NCBI GenBank assembly: GCA_018384595.1
Contig: JAHAYO010000108.1
Coordinates: 1-47,083, forward strand
Origin: Thiopseudomonas sp.
Lineage (GTDB): Bacteria > Pseudomonadota > Gammaproteobacteria > Pseudomonadales > Pseudomonadaceae
Reading direction: 5' to 3'
Length of the DNA: 47,083 nt
Below, one piece after another: positions 25,585 through 36,840 of this stretch (position 1 is the first letter of the stretch; every line of letters starts with the position of its first letter). The position numbers and the translations under genes were made by a program. The notes under the pieces were generated by a model. The model saw only the letters and a program-made list of their open reading frames with translations, was not told the origin of the DNA and searched no databases.

Positions 25585-26619
25585 TTGACTGCAACCTGGC
25601 TTGCAGTTGATGCAATGAGCGGGGACCATGGTCCCCGCTTTATTGTGCCCGCCTGTTTTTCGGCTTTGCGCCGTAATCCTTCCCTGCAAATCATCCTTGT
25701 GGGTGAGCCTGCGCAGCTGTCCTTGCTGCTAAAACATACCCCTGCCGAACTGTCCGCTCGCTTGTGTGTTCAGCCCGCCAGCGAAGTGGTGCTGATGGAA
25801 GACTCGCCGGCGCGCATGTTGCGTGGCAAACAGGATTCCTCAATGCGCGTTGCGCTGCAGCTGGTGCATGATGGCCAAGCCGTGGCGTGCGTCAGCGCTG
25901 GCAATACAGGGGCGCTGATGGCGCTTGCCCGCCATGTTCTAAAAGTTATTCCAGGTATTGATCGCCCAGCACTGATGACCTCTTTGCCTGCTGCCAAGGG
26001 GCCGGTGTATCTGCTGGATCTGGGGGCTAATGTGGACGCTACGGCGGATCAACTGGTGCAGTTTGCGCTGATGGGCTCACTGGCCCTGGAGCTGGACGGC
26101 GTGGCGCGGCCACGGGTTGCCTTGCTGAATATTGGCATTGAGTCGATCAAGGGTAGCCAGCAGGTGCGGTTGGCAGCGTCCTGCCTTGAGCAGGCCAGTA
26201 CACTGAACTACACCGGCTATATTGAAGCGGATGCCGTCTTTCGCAACGAGGCCGATGTGGTGGTTTGTGATGGATTTGCCGGCAATGTGTTGCTGAAAGC
26301 CACCGAGGGTGCCGCCCGTTTGCTGTCCAACCAGTTGCGTGAAGAAGCAGGGCGTACCCTGTGGCGCAAAGGGCTGGCGCTGCTCAATCAGGGGCTGTGG
26401 CGTGAGCTGAGTCGACGTTGGTCGCCGGACCGCTACAATGGCGCGGCGCTGTTGGGAGTTAACGGATTAGTGATCAAAAGCCATGGTGGGGCAGGCGAGC
26501 GTGCGTTTCTGTCCGCGCTTGAGTTAGCAGCACGCATGGCACGCGAAGACGTACCGACCCGTCTGGCCCAGCGCTTGGATATGCAAGACGGCCTGTGCAA
26601 AATACCCGCTGAGGGTTGA
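25585..26619 (+). CDS. plsX: Phosphate acyltransferase PlsX (TTG start)
   Basis: 344 aa. It converts acyl-ACP to acyl-phosphate for phospholipid synthesis at the membrane surface. Conserved segments are VDAMSGDHGP at the N-terminus, GNTGALMALARHVL, DLGANVDATADQL, NIGIESIKG and CDGFAGNVLLKATEGAA. The start must be TTG 25585, three bases after rpmF. The first ATG in frame (25615) would remove the first beta-strand (TATWLAVDA) that all family members have. No strong ribosome binding site is visible, which fits coupling to rpmF. It is followed by 134 bp before fabD; fabH, adjacent in E. coli, is absent. Confidence 0.95.
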   Translation: MTATWLAVDAMSGDHGPRFIVPACFSALRRNPSLQIILVGEPAQLSLLLKHTPAELSARLCVQPASEVVLMEDSPARMLRGKQDSSMRVALQLVHDGQAVACVSAGNTGALMALARHVLKVIPGIDRPALMTSLPAAKGPVYLLDLGANVDATADQLVQFALMGSLALELDGVARPRVALLNIGIESIKGSQQVRLAASCLEQASTLNYTGYIEADAVFRNEADVVVCDGFAGNVLLKATEGAARLLSNQLREEAGRTLWRKGLALLNQGLWRELSRRWSPDRYNGAALLGVNGLVIKSHGGAGERAFLSALELAARMAREDVPTRLAQRLDMQDGLCKIPAEG

Positions 26620-26753
26620 CGGCGACGTTTAGCAGGCGTGTTGCGCCGGTTGTGTGACCCGCAGGGTGGGGCCATCATCCAATGGTCGGTTTGTTTATAT
26701 TGCAACGGGCGTGGCAGACTGCGCCCGATTATTGACTCGGTAGAACTAGACTG

Positions 26754-27692
26754 ATGACAGCAACTCTTGCATTTGTATTTCCCGGCCAGGGTTCCCAGGC
26801 CGTTGGCATGCTGGTCGACCTGGCCGCAGCCGAACCTCTAATAGGCGAAACCTTTGCCGAAGCGAGCTCTGCACTGGGCTATGACCTCTGGGCGCTTTGC
26901 CAGCAGGGGCCAGCCGAGCAACTCAATCAAACTGACAAAACCCAGCCCGCCATTCTGACCGCTTCGGTTGCGCTATGGCGTCTGTGGTGTGCCCGCACCG
27001 AAGTGCGTCCAGCTTTTGTTGCCGGTCACAGTTTGGGTGAATATTCCGCGCTGGTTGCTGCCGGCGCAATGGAGTTGGCGGTGGCGGCCAAGCTAGTGGC
27101 GCGCCGTGGCGAGCTGATGCAGCAGGCGGTGCCAGCGGGTACCGGTGCAATGGCTGCCATTCTTGGTTTGGAAGATGCCGATGTGCTGGCTGCCTGCGCC
27201 GAAGCGGCGCAAGGGGATGTGGTCAGCGCCGTCAATTTCAACGCGCCCGGACAGGTGGTGATTGCTGGCAGTACAGCTGCGGTTGAGCGTGCCATTGAGG
27301 CGTGCAAGGCCCGTGGTGCTAAACGTGCTATGGCGTTGCCGGTGAGCGTGCCCTCGCACTGTGCGCTGATGAAACCAGCGGCTGAACAGTTTGCTGCCGA
27401 TATCGCAGCCGCTGGCCTCAAAGCGCCGTCGATTCCGCTTGTGCAGAACGTAACCGCCGCCGCTGTCGATAATCTTGATGCGCTAAAACACAATTTACTG
27501 GCCCAGCTGTACAGTCCGGTGCGCTGGGTTGAGTCCATGCAGTGGCTGGGCGAGCAGGGTATTAGCGACCTAGTTGAGTGCGGCCCTGGCAAGGTGCTGG
27601 GCGGATTGAACAAACGTTGTATCAAGGGTGCCAGCAATCATAGCTTGGATACGCCCGATGCCTTTGCCGCTACTCTGGCTGCCTTGGCCTGA
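26754..27692 (+). CDS. fabD: Malonyl-CoA:ACP transacylase FabD
   Basis: 312 aa. It moves malonyl from CoA to ACP for fatty-acid chain elongation. It starts MTATLAFVFPGQGSQAVGML; the nucleophile Ser lies in AGHSLGEYSALVAAGA, with Arg in VARRGELMQ and His in VPSHCALMKPA. A GPGKVLGGL motif is near the end. It lies 14 bp before fabG. The 134-bp gap before it may hold a separate promoter, but I cannot identify one with confidence. Confidence 0.97.
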   Translation: MTATLAFVFPGQGSQAVGMLVDLAAAEPLIGETFAEASSALGYDLWALCQQGPAEQLNQTDKTQPAILTASVALWRLWCARTEVRPAFVAGHSLGEYSALVAAGAMELAVAAKLVARRGELMQQAVPAGTGAMAAILGLEDADVLAACAEAAQGDVVSAVNFNAPGQVVIAGSTAAVERAIEACKARGAKRAMALPVSVPSHCALMKPAAEQFAADIAAAGLKAPSIPLVQNVTAAAVDNLDALKHNLLAQLYSPVRWVESMQWLGEQGISDLVECGPGKVLGGLNKRCIKGASNHSLDTPDAFAATLAALA

Positions 27693-27706
27693 ATTTGGAG
27701 AAAAAC

Positions 27707-28447
27707 ATGAGTCTTGCAGGAAAAACAGCGCTGGTAACCGGTGCTAGCCGTGGAATCGGCAAAGCCATTGCGCTGCAGCTGGGCGCACAAGGGGCTACCG
27801 TCATTGGTACCGCCACCTCTGAGGGCGGTGCAGCCGCCATCAGTCAGTATTTGGCCGATGCGGGCATTCAGGGTGTGGGCCTGGTGCTGGATGTGTGCAG
27901 TGATGAATCGGTTGCCGCCGTATTCGCACGTATTCAGGCTGACTTTGGCGCGCCGTTGGTGCTGGTCAATAATGCCGGCATCACCCGTGACAACCTGATG
28001 ATGCGCATGAAAGATGACGAGTGGTTCGGTGTGATCGACACCAACCTCAACAGCCTGTACCGCGTCACCAAAGCAGCCCTGCGCGGCATGACCAAGGCAC
28101 GCTGGGGTCGCATTATCAGCATCGGCTCGGTGGTGGGTGCCATGGGCAACGCGGGTCAAGCTAACTACGCGGCGGCCAAGGCCGGTGTGGAAGGCTTTAG
28201 TCGCGCGCTGGCGCGTGAGCTGGGCTCGCGCGCGGTGACCGTCAACACGGTTGCGCCGGGCTTTATTGATACCGACATGACCCGTGAGCTGCCGGATGCA
28301 CAAAAAGACGCGCTGCTGACCCAGATACCTCTGGGCCGTCTGGGCGAGGCTGCAGAAATCGCCAATGTGGTGGGTTTTCTGGCGTCGGAGCAGGCCGCTT
28401 ACGTCACCGGTACCACCATTCCGGTGAACGGTGGCATGTACATGTAA
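27707..28447 (+). CDS. fabG: 3-oxoacyl-ACP reductase FabG
   Basis: A 246-aa short-chain dehydrogenase that reduces 3-oxoacyl-ACP with NADPH. It has the cofactor motif TGASRGIG (about 12-19), NNAG, the catalytic Ser of SIGSVVGAMGNAGQ and YAAAK, and ends PVNGGMYM, as FabG does. ATG 27707 has GGAG 6 nt before it. A TTG four codons upstream is not preferred. Confidence 0.97.
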   Translation: MSLAGKTALVTGASRGIGKAIALQLGAQGATVIGTATSEGGAAAISQYLADAGIQGVGLVLDVCSDESVAAVFARIQADFGAPLVLVNNAGITRDNLMMRMKDDEWFGVIDTNLNSLYRVTKAALRGMTKARWGRIISIGSVVGAMGNAGQANYAAAKAGVEGFSRALARELGSRAVTVNTVAPGFIDTDMTRELPDAQKDALLTQIPLGRLGEAAEIANVVGFLASEQAAYVTGTTIPVNGGMYM

Positions 28448-28497
28448 GCGTTTTGGCGCTATGGCGTCATTGTGTTTGCATAAAAAGAGTTTTTACA

Positions 28498-28527
28498 TTG
28501 GGACAACCACGCAATTGTGCGTATAAT
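28498..28527 (+). promoter_or_regulatory. acpP promoter
   Basis: TTGGGA (28498-28503), an 18-nt spacer and a perfect TATAAT (28522-28527). It allows acpP to be transcribed more strongly than the upstream fab genes, consistent with a highly abundant protein. Confidence 0.75.
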
Positions 28528-28589
28528 GCCCCCTTTGTTTGAATGGCAGCCTGAGTTGCCTTGTTTATCCATCAGGAGCAAAAAAGAAG

Positions 28590-28826
28590 ATGAGCACTAT
28601 CGAAGAGCGCGTTAAAAAAATCGTAGCCGAGCAACTGGGCGTTAAGCTGGAAGAAGTTACCAACAGCGCTTCTTTCATCGAAGACCTGGGTGCCGACTCC
28701 CTGGACACCGTTGAGCTGGTTATGGCTCTGGAAGAAGAATTCGAGACTGAAATTCCGGACGAAAAAGCCGAGAAAATCACCACTGTACAAGAAGCCATCG
28801 ATTACGTTAACGCCCACGCGCAATAA
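28590..28826 (+). CDS. acpP: Acyl carrier protein
   Basis: A 78-aa acidic four-helix protein carrying acyl chains on 4'-phosphopantetheine. The attachment serine is Ser37 in [23 protein letters not shown] 28590 follows a CAGGAG site; an in-frame upstream extension is spurious. It has its own promoter and terminator. Codon use favours major codons, as expected for strong expression. Confidence 0.98.
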   Translation: MSTIEERVKKIVAEQLGVKLEEVTNSASFIEDLGADSLDTVELVMALEEEFETEIPDEKAEKITTVQEAIDYVNAHAQ

Positions 28827-28850
28827 TGTAGTTGCGGTTCGATACAGCTG

Positions 28851-28890
28851 AAAACCGCACATCCATGCGTTGGGAGTGCGGTTTTTTTTT
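28851..28890 (+). terminator. Intrinsic terminator after acpP
   Basis: A 10-bp stem (28851-28860 with 28876-28885) of AAAACCGCAC/GTGCGGTTTT with a 15-nt loop, continuing into a nine-T run. Some read-through into fabF is likely, since fabF follows 44 bp later. Confidence 0.85.
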
Positions 28891-28933
28891 GACGTGAATT
28901 CAGGCAGTTTTTACAGATAAAGAGGGTTTTGCC

Positions 28934-30178
28934 ATGTCGCGCAGACGTGTGGTGGTGACCGGTCTGGGTATGCTGACGCCGCTGGGCCTTGATGTGGCTT
29001 CCAGTTGGGCGGGTGTACTTGCTGGCCGCAGCGGTATTGCTCCGATTGAACACATGAACGTAGAAGCCTTTACCACCCGTTTTGGCGGGTCGGTGCGCGG
29101 GTTTGACGTTGGGCAGTACATGCCGGTCAAGGATGCACGCAAATACGACCTCTTTATCCAATATGGTCTGGCCGCTAGCTATCAGGCTCTGCAGGACTCA
29201 GGTCTGAACGTAACCGACGCCAACCGCGAGCGCATTGGCGTGGTAATGGGTTCGGGCATTGGCGGGCTGACCAACATTGAAGAAACCTGTCACACTCTGT
29301 TTGACAAAGGCCCACGCCGCATTTCGCCGTTTTTTGTACCCGGCTCCATCATCAATATGGTATCTGGCGCGCTGTCTATGCAGATGGGCCTGCAGGGTCC
29401 CAATTATGCCATTACCACCGCATGTACCACGGGCACCCACTGCATTGGTTCAGCAGCGCGTACCATTATGTATGGCGATGCCGACGTGATGGTGGCCGGT
29501 GGTTCGGAAATGGCCACCTGTGGACTGGGGCTGGGCGGTTTTGCCGCGTCACGTGCGCTGTCCACCCGCAATGATGATCCGCAGGCAGCCAGCCGTCCTT
29601 GGGATGCTGACCGCGATGGCTTTGTACTGTCTGATGGTGCCGGTTCTGTGGTGTTAGAGGAGCTGGAGCATGCCCGTGCCCGTGGTGCCACTATTTATGC
29701 CGAGGTAGCTGGTTTTGGCATGAGCTCTGATGCCTACCACATTACTCTGCCGCCAGAAGACGGCAATGGTGCTGCACGCTGTATGGCCAGTGCCTTGCGT
29801 GATTCCGGCTTGGCGCTGGATGCCATTGATTACGTCAACGCCCACGGCACCTCCACACCGGCTGGCGACGTGGCCGAAGTGGAGGCGCTCAAATCGGTGT
29901 TTGGCAGCCATGCCTATGCGCTGAGCGTGAGTTCCACCAAGTCGATGACGGGGCACTTACTGGGTGCAGCGGGCGCTGTTGAAGCCATCTTTAGCGTGCT
30001 GGCCATCCGTGACCAGGTGGCCCCCCCCACCATCAACTTGGACAATCCGGGCGACGGATGCGATCTGGATTTTGTACCGCATGAGGCCAAACAGCGCCGC
30101 ATTGATGCCGTGCTATCCAACTCGTTTGGCTTTGGCGGCACCAACGGTTCGCTGGTATTCACCCGGTTCAGGGAGTGA
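28934..30178 (+). CDS. fabF: 3-oxoacyl-ACP synthase II FabF
   Basis: 414 aa, the standard KAS II length. It elongates acyl-ACP by condensing with malonyl-ACP. It starts [18 protein letters not shown]. The nucleophilic Cys is in [13 protein letters not shown]. The two His of the Cys-His-His triad are in [13 protein letters not shown] and [15 protein letters not shown]. It ends [15 protein letters not shown]. The stop overlaps the pabC start by 4 bp (GTGA). Confidence 0.97.
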   Translation: MSRRRVVVTGLGMLTPLGLDVASSWAGVLAGRSGIAPIEHMNVEAFTTRFGGSVRGFDVGQYMPVKDARKYDLFIQYGLAASYQALQDSGLNVTDANRERIGVVMGSGIGGLTNIEETCHTLFDKGPRRISPFFVPGSIINMVSGALSMQMGLQGPNYAITTACTTGTHCIGSAARTIMYGDADVMVAGGSEMATCGLGLGGFAASRALSTRNDDPQAASRPWDADRDGFVLSDGAGSVVLEELEHARARGATIYAEVAGFGMSSDAYHITLPPEDGNGAARCMASALRDSGLALDAIDYVNAHGTSTPAGDVAEVEALKSVFGSHAYALSVSSTKSMTGHLLGAAGAVEAIFSVLAIRDQVAPPTINLDNPGDGCDLDFVPHEAKQRRIDAVLSNSFGFGGTNGSLVFTRFRE

Positions 30179-30978
30179 CCTGCTGGGTCAACGGCCAACC
30201 CGCCGTGGGGCTTGCCCTGACGGATCGTGGTTTGGCCTACGGTGACGGCTTGTTTGAAACCATGCGGGTGACAGACGGGCAGATCAACTGGCTGGAGCTG
30301 CACCTGCAGCGGCTGCAGTCCGGTTGTCAGCGGTTGCGTATTGATCTGGATATGACGCAAATGCGCCATGAATTGCTGGCCTTTGCTGCCCAGCAGGGGC
30401 AGGGCGTTTGCAAGCTGATCCTAACCCGTGGCGATGGCCAGCGCGGCTATGGCCTGCCGCAACCCACCTATCCCAGACGTATTCTGCAGGCTGCGCCACT
30501 GCCACTTTGGCCCGCTCAGCATGCCGAACAGGGCGTGCGACTGTTTCCCTGTCAGACCCGCTTGGCCATCCAGCCGTTACTGGCTGGGCTTAAGCACCTC
30601 AATCGGTTGGAACAGGTTATGGCTCGCGCCGAATGGAATGACAGCGAGCACGCAGAGGGTCTGCTGCTGGACACAGAGGGGCGCATCATCGAATGCGTAT
30701 TCAGCAACATATTTTTTGTCCGCCAAGGTTGCTTGCTAACGCCTGAGCTGTCCGGCAGCGGCGTAGCCGGTATCATGCGCGAGCGCATTATGCAGCTGGC
30801 CCGCGAGCTGGGCATTGCTGTACAGATACGCGACATCTTGCCCGATGCGCTGGCCGGCATGGATGAACTCTTCACCTGCAACAGTCTTTACGGCATCTGG
30901 CCGGTGCGCGAGTACCGTGGGCAGCAGTGGTTGCCCGGGCCGCTAACCCGTAAACTGCAGCACATTCTCGACAGGTAA
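30175..30978 (+). CDS. pabC: Aminodeoxychorismate lyase PabC (GTG start)
   Basis: A 267-aa fold-type IV PLP enzyme that converts 4-amino-4-deoxychorismate to p-aminobenzoate and pyruvate for folate synthesis. Motifs are [16 protein letters not shown] near the N-terminus, the PLP lysine in [15 protein letters not shown], then [20 protein letters not shown] and [14 protein letters not shown] 30175 overlaps the fabF stop and gives the family start (CWVNGQPA). This fabF-pabC-mltG order is shared with E. coli and Pseudomonas. Confidence 0.94.
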   Translation: MTCWVNGQPAVGLALTDRGLAYGDGLFETMRVTDGQINWLELHLQRLQSGCQRLRIDLDMTQMRHELLAFAAQQGQGVCKLILTRGDGQRGYGLPQPTYPRRILQAAPLPLWPAQHAEQGVRLFPCQTRLAIQPLLAGLKHLNRLEQVMARAEWNDSEHAEGLLLDTEGRIIECVFSNIFFVRQGCLLTPELSGSGVAGIMRERIMQLARELGIAVQIRDILPDALAGMDELFTCNSLYGIWPVREYRGQQWLPGPLTRKLQHILDR

Positions 30979-30983
30979 CCCCC

Positions 30984-33656
<2,673 letters not shown>

Positions 33657-33693
33657 CCGGAACTTTACGCCAACAACATACGAGGACAGAGTT

Positions 33694-34050
33694 ATGGGAC
33701 TCCCACCAGGACTGGGTGCGCGACACGGAATCATGTCGCTGACCATCAAGGACAAGGCCGTACTGTATGCGGCCTATATGTCCTTTGTTAAAAATGGCGG
33801 TTTATTCATCCCCACCAACCGGGCATTTCAGCTGGGTGACGAGGTGTTTTTGCTGCTCAACCTGATGGATGAAGACGACAAAGTGCCCGTGGCCGGCAAG
33901 GTTATCTGGATTACGCCACGCGGTGCCCATGGCAACCGTGCCGCCGGCGTCGGCGTGCAATTCAGTGAAAATGACGTGGCGGTGCGCAATAAGATTGAGC
34001 AGTACTTGGTGGGTGCGCTGCAAAGCGATCGCCCGACCCATACGCTGTAA
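33694..34050 (+). CDS. pilZ: PilZ type IV pilus assembly protein
   Basis: 118 aa, nearly identical in plan to P. aeruginosa PilZ: it starts MGLPPGLGARHGIMSLTIKD and ends LVGALQSDRPTHTL. It has NGGLFIPTN, GDEVFLLLNLMDEDDKVPV and NRAAGVGVQF. The cyclic-di-GMP-binding RxxxR motif is absent, as in the founding PilZ, which acts through PilB and FimX in pilus assembly. ATG 33694 gives the P. aeruginosa start and has GAGGACAG upstream. Presence implies twitching-type pili. Confidence 0.96.
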   Translation: MGLPPGLGARHGIMSLTIKDKAVLYAAYMSFVKNGGLFIPTNRAFQLGDEVFLLLNLMDEDDKVPVAGKVIWITPRGAHGNRAAGVGVQFSENDVAVRNKIEQYLVGALQSDRPTHTL

Positions 34051-34053
34051 CCG

Positions 34054-34109
34054 GCTGCCTGCACGGGCAGCGCTCAAAACAGCGGGGTCATGCTGCGCAC
34101 GACCCCGCT
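34054..34109 (+). repeat. Two adjacent hairpins between pilZ and tatD
   Basis: GCTGCC/GGCAGC (34054-34059 with 34066-34071) and a perfect 9-bp stem AGCGGGGTC/GACCCCGCT (34081-34089 with 34101-34109). No T-run follows either one, so they are not clear terminators. They may be processing or attenuation structures in the transcript. Confidence 0.45.
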
Positions 34110-34212
34110 GCCAACGCCATGAGCTCAACGCAGGCGCGCTTGGGCTGTTATGGCGAGCAAAACCGGCCTGTTTTCGCCTTAGGCTCGAACGCTTTTCTTA
34201 ATACGGTTTCCC

Positions 34213-35004
34213 ATGCTTGTAGATTCACATTGCCATCTTGATCGCCTTGATTTGTCCCCGTTTGCGGACAATCTCGATGCGGTGCTGGATGCCGCCCGCG
34301 CCCGTGGTGTTGGTCATTTTCTCTGTATTGGCATCAGCATGGAAAATGCGGCCACTGTGCGTGGGTTTGCGCAAAAATACCCCGATGTGGATTGTTCGGT
34401 GGGCGTGCATCCGCTGGATTTAACGCGCGGAGGCGAACCGACGCTGGAGTGGCTGCTGGCCGAGCTGGCGCATACCGGCGTGGTGGCAGTGGGGGAAACG
34501 GGGCTGGATTATTACTACCAGACCGAAACCGCTGCCATGCAGCAAGACTCGTTTCGGCTGCACCTGGACGCCGCACGCATCAGTGGCAAACCGGTGGTGG
34601 TGCATACCCGCGATGCCAAAGCCGATACATTAGCGCTGCTGCGCGAGGCTCAGCTGGCGCAGGCTGGCGTCATGCACTGTTTTACCGAAGACTGGGAGAT
34701 GGCCAAAGCCTGTTTGGACTTGGGCTATTACATTTCGTTTTCTGGCATTGTCACCTTCCGTAATGCCGACATGCTGCGCGACGTGGCACGCAAGGTGCCC
34801 GCCGACCGTCTGCTGGTAGAAACCGACTCTCCCTACTTAGCGCCGGTGCCGCACCGTGGCAAACAAAATTTTCCGGGTCATGTTGCTGATGTGGCTGCTT
34901 TTTTGGCCGACTGGCGCGGCGAATCACTTGAGCAGCTGAGCGCGCAGACTACCGCTAACTTCAGGCGTCTGTTTCCGCTGGCGCGGATCGGGCAGGCAGA
35001 ATGA
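34213..35004 (+). CDS. TatD family metal-dependent deoxyribonuclease
   Basis: 263 aa with the TatD metal-binding pattern: DSHCHLD at the N-terminus, [25 protein letters not shown] and [10 protein letters not shown]. It is a cytoplasmic TIM-barrel hydrolase of the YcfH/TatD group that can act as a 3'-5' exonuclease. In E. coli and Pseudomonas this paralogue follows holB/pilZ. The start ATG lacks a clear purine-rich site. It overlaps ung by 4 bp (ATGA). Confidence 0.93.
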   Translation: MLVDSHCHLDRLDLSPFADNLDAVLDAARARGVGHFLCIGISMENAATVRGFAQKYPDVDCSVGVHPLDLTRGGEPTLEWLLAELAHTGVVAVGETGLDYYYQTETAAMQQDSFRLHLDAARISGKPVVVHTRDAKADTLALLREAQLAQAGVMHCFTEDWEMAKACLDLGYYISFSGIVTFRNADMLRDVARKVPADRLLVETDSPYLAPVPHRGKQNFPGHVADVAAFLADWRGESLEQLSAQTTANFRRLFPLARIGQAE

Positions 35005-35711
35005 TGGACGCAGCTACCGACACCGCACGCAGCATCCAACTGGAAGCCGGTTGGCAGCAGGCACTGGAAAGCGAGTTTTCCCAGCCTTACATGCAGCAGC
35101 TATCCGCTTTTTTGCGTGCTGAAAAAGCCGCAGGCAAGCTGGTTTACCCAGCGGGCGGGCTGATTTTTAATGCCCTTAACCTGACGCCGCTGGATCAGGT
35201 GCGGGTGGTCATCCTAGGCCAAGACCCTTACCACGGGGCGGGGCAGGCCCACGGCCTGAGCTTTTCCGTACCTGCGGGCGTGGCGATTCCCCCTTCGCTA
35301 CAAAATATTTTCAAAGAGCTACAGCGGGATCTGAATATCGTGGCACCCAACCACGGCTGTTTAGAAAGCTGGGCACGGCAGGGTGTATTGCTGCTCAACA
35401 CCGCGCTGACGGTGGAAGCAGGGCAGGCCGGTTCCCACGCCAAAAGCGGCTGGCACCGCTTTACCGACCGTATTATTGAGGTCATCAACCAGCAGCGTGA
35501 GCACGTCGTGTTTATGCTCTGGGGCGCTCACGCTCGCAGCAAGGCGGCACTGCTTGATCCGAAAAAACAGCTGATCCTGACCTCAGTGCACCCCTCGCCA
35601 CTGTCCGCCTATCGCGGCTTCCTTGGCTGCGGCCATTTCAGCCGTTGTAACCAATTTCTCCAGCAGATGGGCCAGACCCCAATAGACTGGCGACTGCCAG
35701 CGGTAAACTGA
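35001..35711 (+). CDS. ung: Uracil-DNA glycosylase
   Basis: 236 aa. It removes uracil from DNA in base-excision repair. The water-activating Asp is in [22 protein letters not shown], the uracil pocket includes [17 protein letters not shown], and the DNA-intercalation loop is [13 protein letters not shown]. Two tandem ATGs (35001, 35004) are possible starts; the first overlaps tatD. It is the last gene of the cluster; the next 238 bp hold repeats. Confidence 0.97.
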   Translation: MMDAATDTARSIQLEAGWQQALESEFSQPYMQQLSAFLRAEKAAGKLVYPAGGLIFNALNLTPLDQVRVVILGQDPYHGAGQAHGLSFSVPAGVAIPPSLQNIFKELQRDLNIVAPNHGCLESWARQGVLLLNTALTVEAGQAGSHAKSGWHRFTDRIIEVINQQREHVVFMLWGAHARSKAALLDPKKQLILTSVHPSPLSAYRGFLGCGHFSRCNQFLQQMGQTPIDWRLPAVN

Positions 35712-35776
35712 TCGCTATTCAGGCTGGCTTGGAGTCATCCGCACCGCTCCACCCTGTCACTCTGCACCTCTACCCC

Positions 35777-35840
35777 GTCATTCTGCGCGAAGCGAAGCGT
35801 AGTCGCAGAATCCACAGACCCTGCGACTACGCGCAGGGTG
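35777..35840. repeat. Inverted pair of REP-like intergenic palindromes
   Basis: Unit one (35777-35813) has arms ATTCTGCG/CGCAGAAT (35780-35787 with 35804-35811) around a loop containing GAAGCGAAGCG. Unit two (35818-35839) has arms ACCCTGCG/CGCAGGGT and is the reverse complement of unit one with about ten loop bases missing. Both contain the CTGCGACTACGC/GCGTAGTCGCAG core. The intergenic region 35712-35949 holds no gene. These are typical REP-type elements and may influence transcript stability after ung. Confidence 0.7.
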
Positions 35841-35949
35841 ACAGCGCTGTAGTTCCATGCACTCTGTACAGAGCAGCACGGTCTGATAGCGCGGCGGCGG
35901 GTGTGCCGGTATCATAGGCACATTTTTTTGACGAGACGCACAAGCCCCC

Positions 35950-36840
35950 ATGCAGTACCCCACACTGGCCGATTGCATCGGCAACACCCCCTTGATCCGC
36001 CTGCAACGTCTGGGGCAGGACACCGGTAACACCCTGCTGCTCAAACTGGAAGGCAATAACCCAGCGGGTTCGGTCAAAGACCGGCCTGCCTTTGCCATGA
36101 TTGAGCAGGCCGAGCGCAACGGGCGCATCCGTCCTGGCGACACCCTGATTGAAGCCACCTCTGGCAACACCGGCATTGCGCTGGCCATGGCCGCCGCGAT
36201 CAAGGGCTACCGTATGGTGCTGATTATGCCGGCCAGCTCCACCGCTGAACGCAAGGCGGCAATGAGTGCCTATGGTGCCGAGCTGATTCTGTCTGAATCC
36301 ATGGAAGACGCGCGTGACATGGCGTTGGCCATGCAGGCCAAAGGGCAGGGTTTGGTGCTCAACCAGTTTGCCAACCCAGACAACCCCTGCGCCCATTACA
36401 GCAGTACCGGCCCGGAAATCTGGCAACAGACCAGCGGCCGCATTACTCACTTCATCAGCGCCATGGGTACCACCGGTACCATCATGGGCGTATCGCGCTA
36501 TCTGAAAGAGCAAAACCCTGCCGTGCAGATTGTCGGCTTGCAGCCGGATGAGGGGGCCAGCATCCCCGGTATCCGTCGTTGGCCTGAGGCTTATCTGCCA
36601 GACATTTTTGAAGCCAGTCGCGTGGACCGCATCATCGACATGGGCCAGCAAGAAGCCGAAGACTGCATGCGTCGCCTGGCGCGTGAAGAAGGTATTTTTT
36701 GTGGCGTGTCCTCCGGCGGCGCGGTGGCCGGCATGTTGCGCGTGGCCCGTGAAGTACAAAACGCCACCTTGGTGGCCATCATTTGCGACCGTGGTGACCG
36801 CTACCTGTCCAGCGGTCTATTTGACGGGGCCGGCGTATGA
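35950..36840 (+). CDS. cysM: Cysteine synthase B
   Basis: 296 aa. A PLP enzyme converting O-acetylserine and sulfide (or thiosulfate) to cysteine. The PLP lysine is K43 in GNNPAGSVKDRPA; phosphate and substrate loops are EATSGNTGIALAMAAA and SAMGTTGTIMGVSRYL; SSGGAVAG closes the site. The sequence favours CysM over CysK (shorter, PDEGASIPGIRRWPEAYLP). It overlaps rlmD by 4 bp (ATGA). The cysM-rlmD-relA order is a Pseudomonas hallmark. Confidence 0.96.
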   Translation: MQYPTLADCIGNTPLIRLQRLGQDTGNTLLLKLEGNNPAGSVKDRPAFAMIEQAERNGRIRPGDTLIEATSGNTGIALAMAAAIKGYRMVLIMPASSTAERKAAMSAYGAELILSESMEDARDMALAMQAKGQGLVLNQFANPDNPCAHYSSTGPEIWQQTSGRITHFISAMGTTGTIMGVSRYLKEQNPAVQIVGLQPDEGASIPGIRRWPEAYLPDIFEASRVDRIIDMGQQEAEDCMRRLAREEGIFCGVSSGGAVAGMLRVAREVQNATLVAIICDRGDRYLSSGLFDGAGV

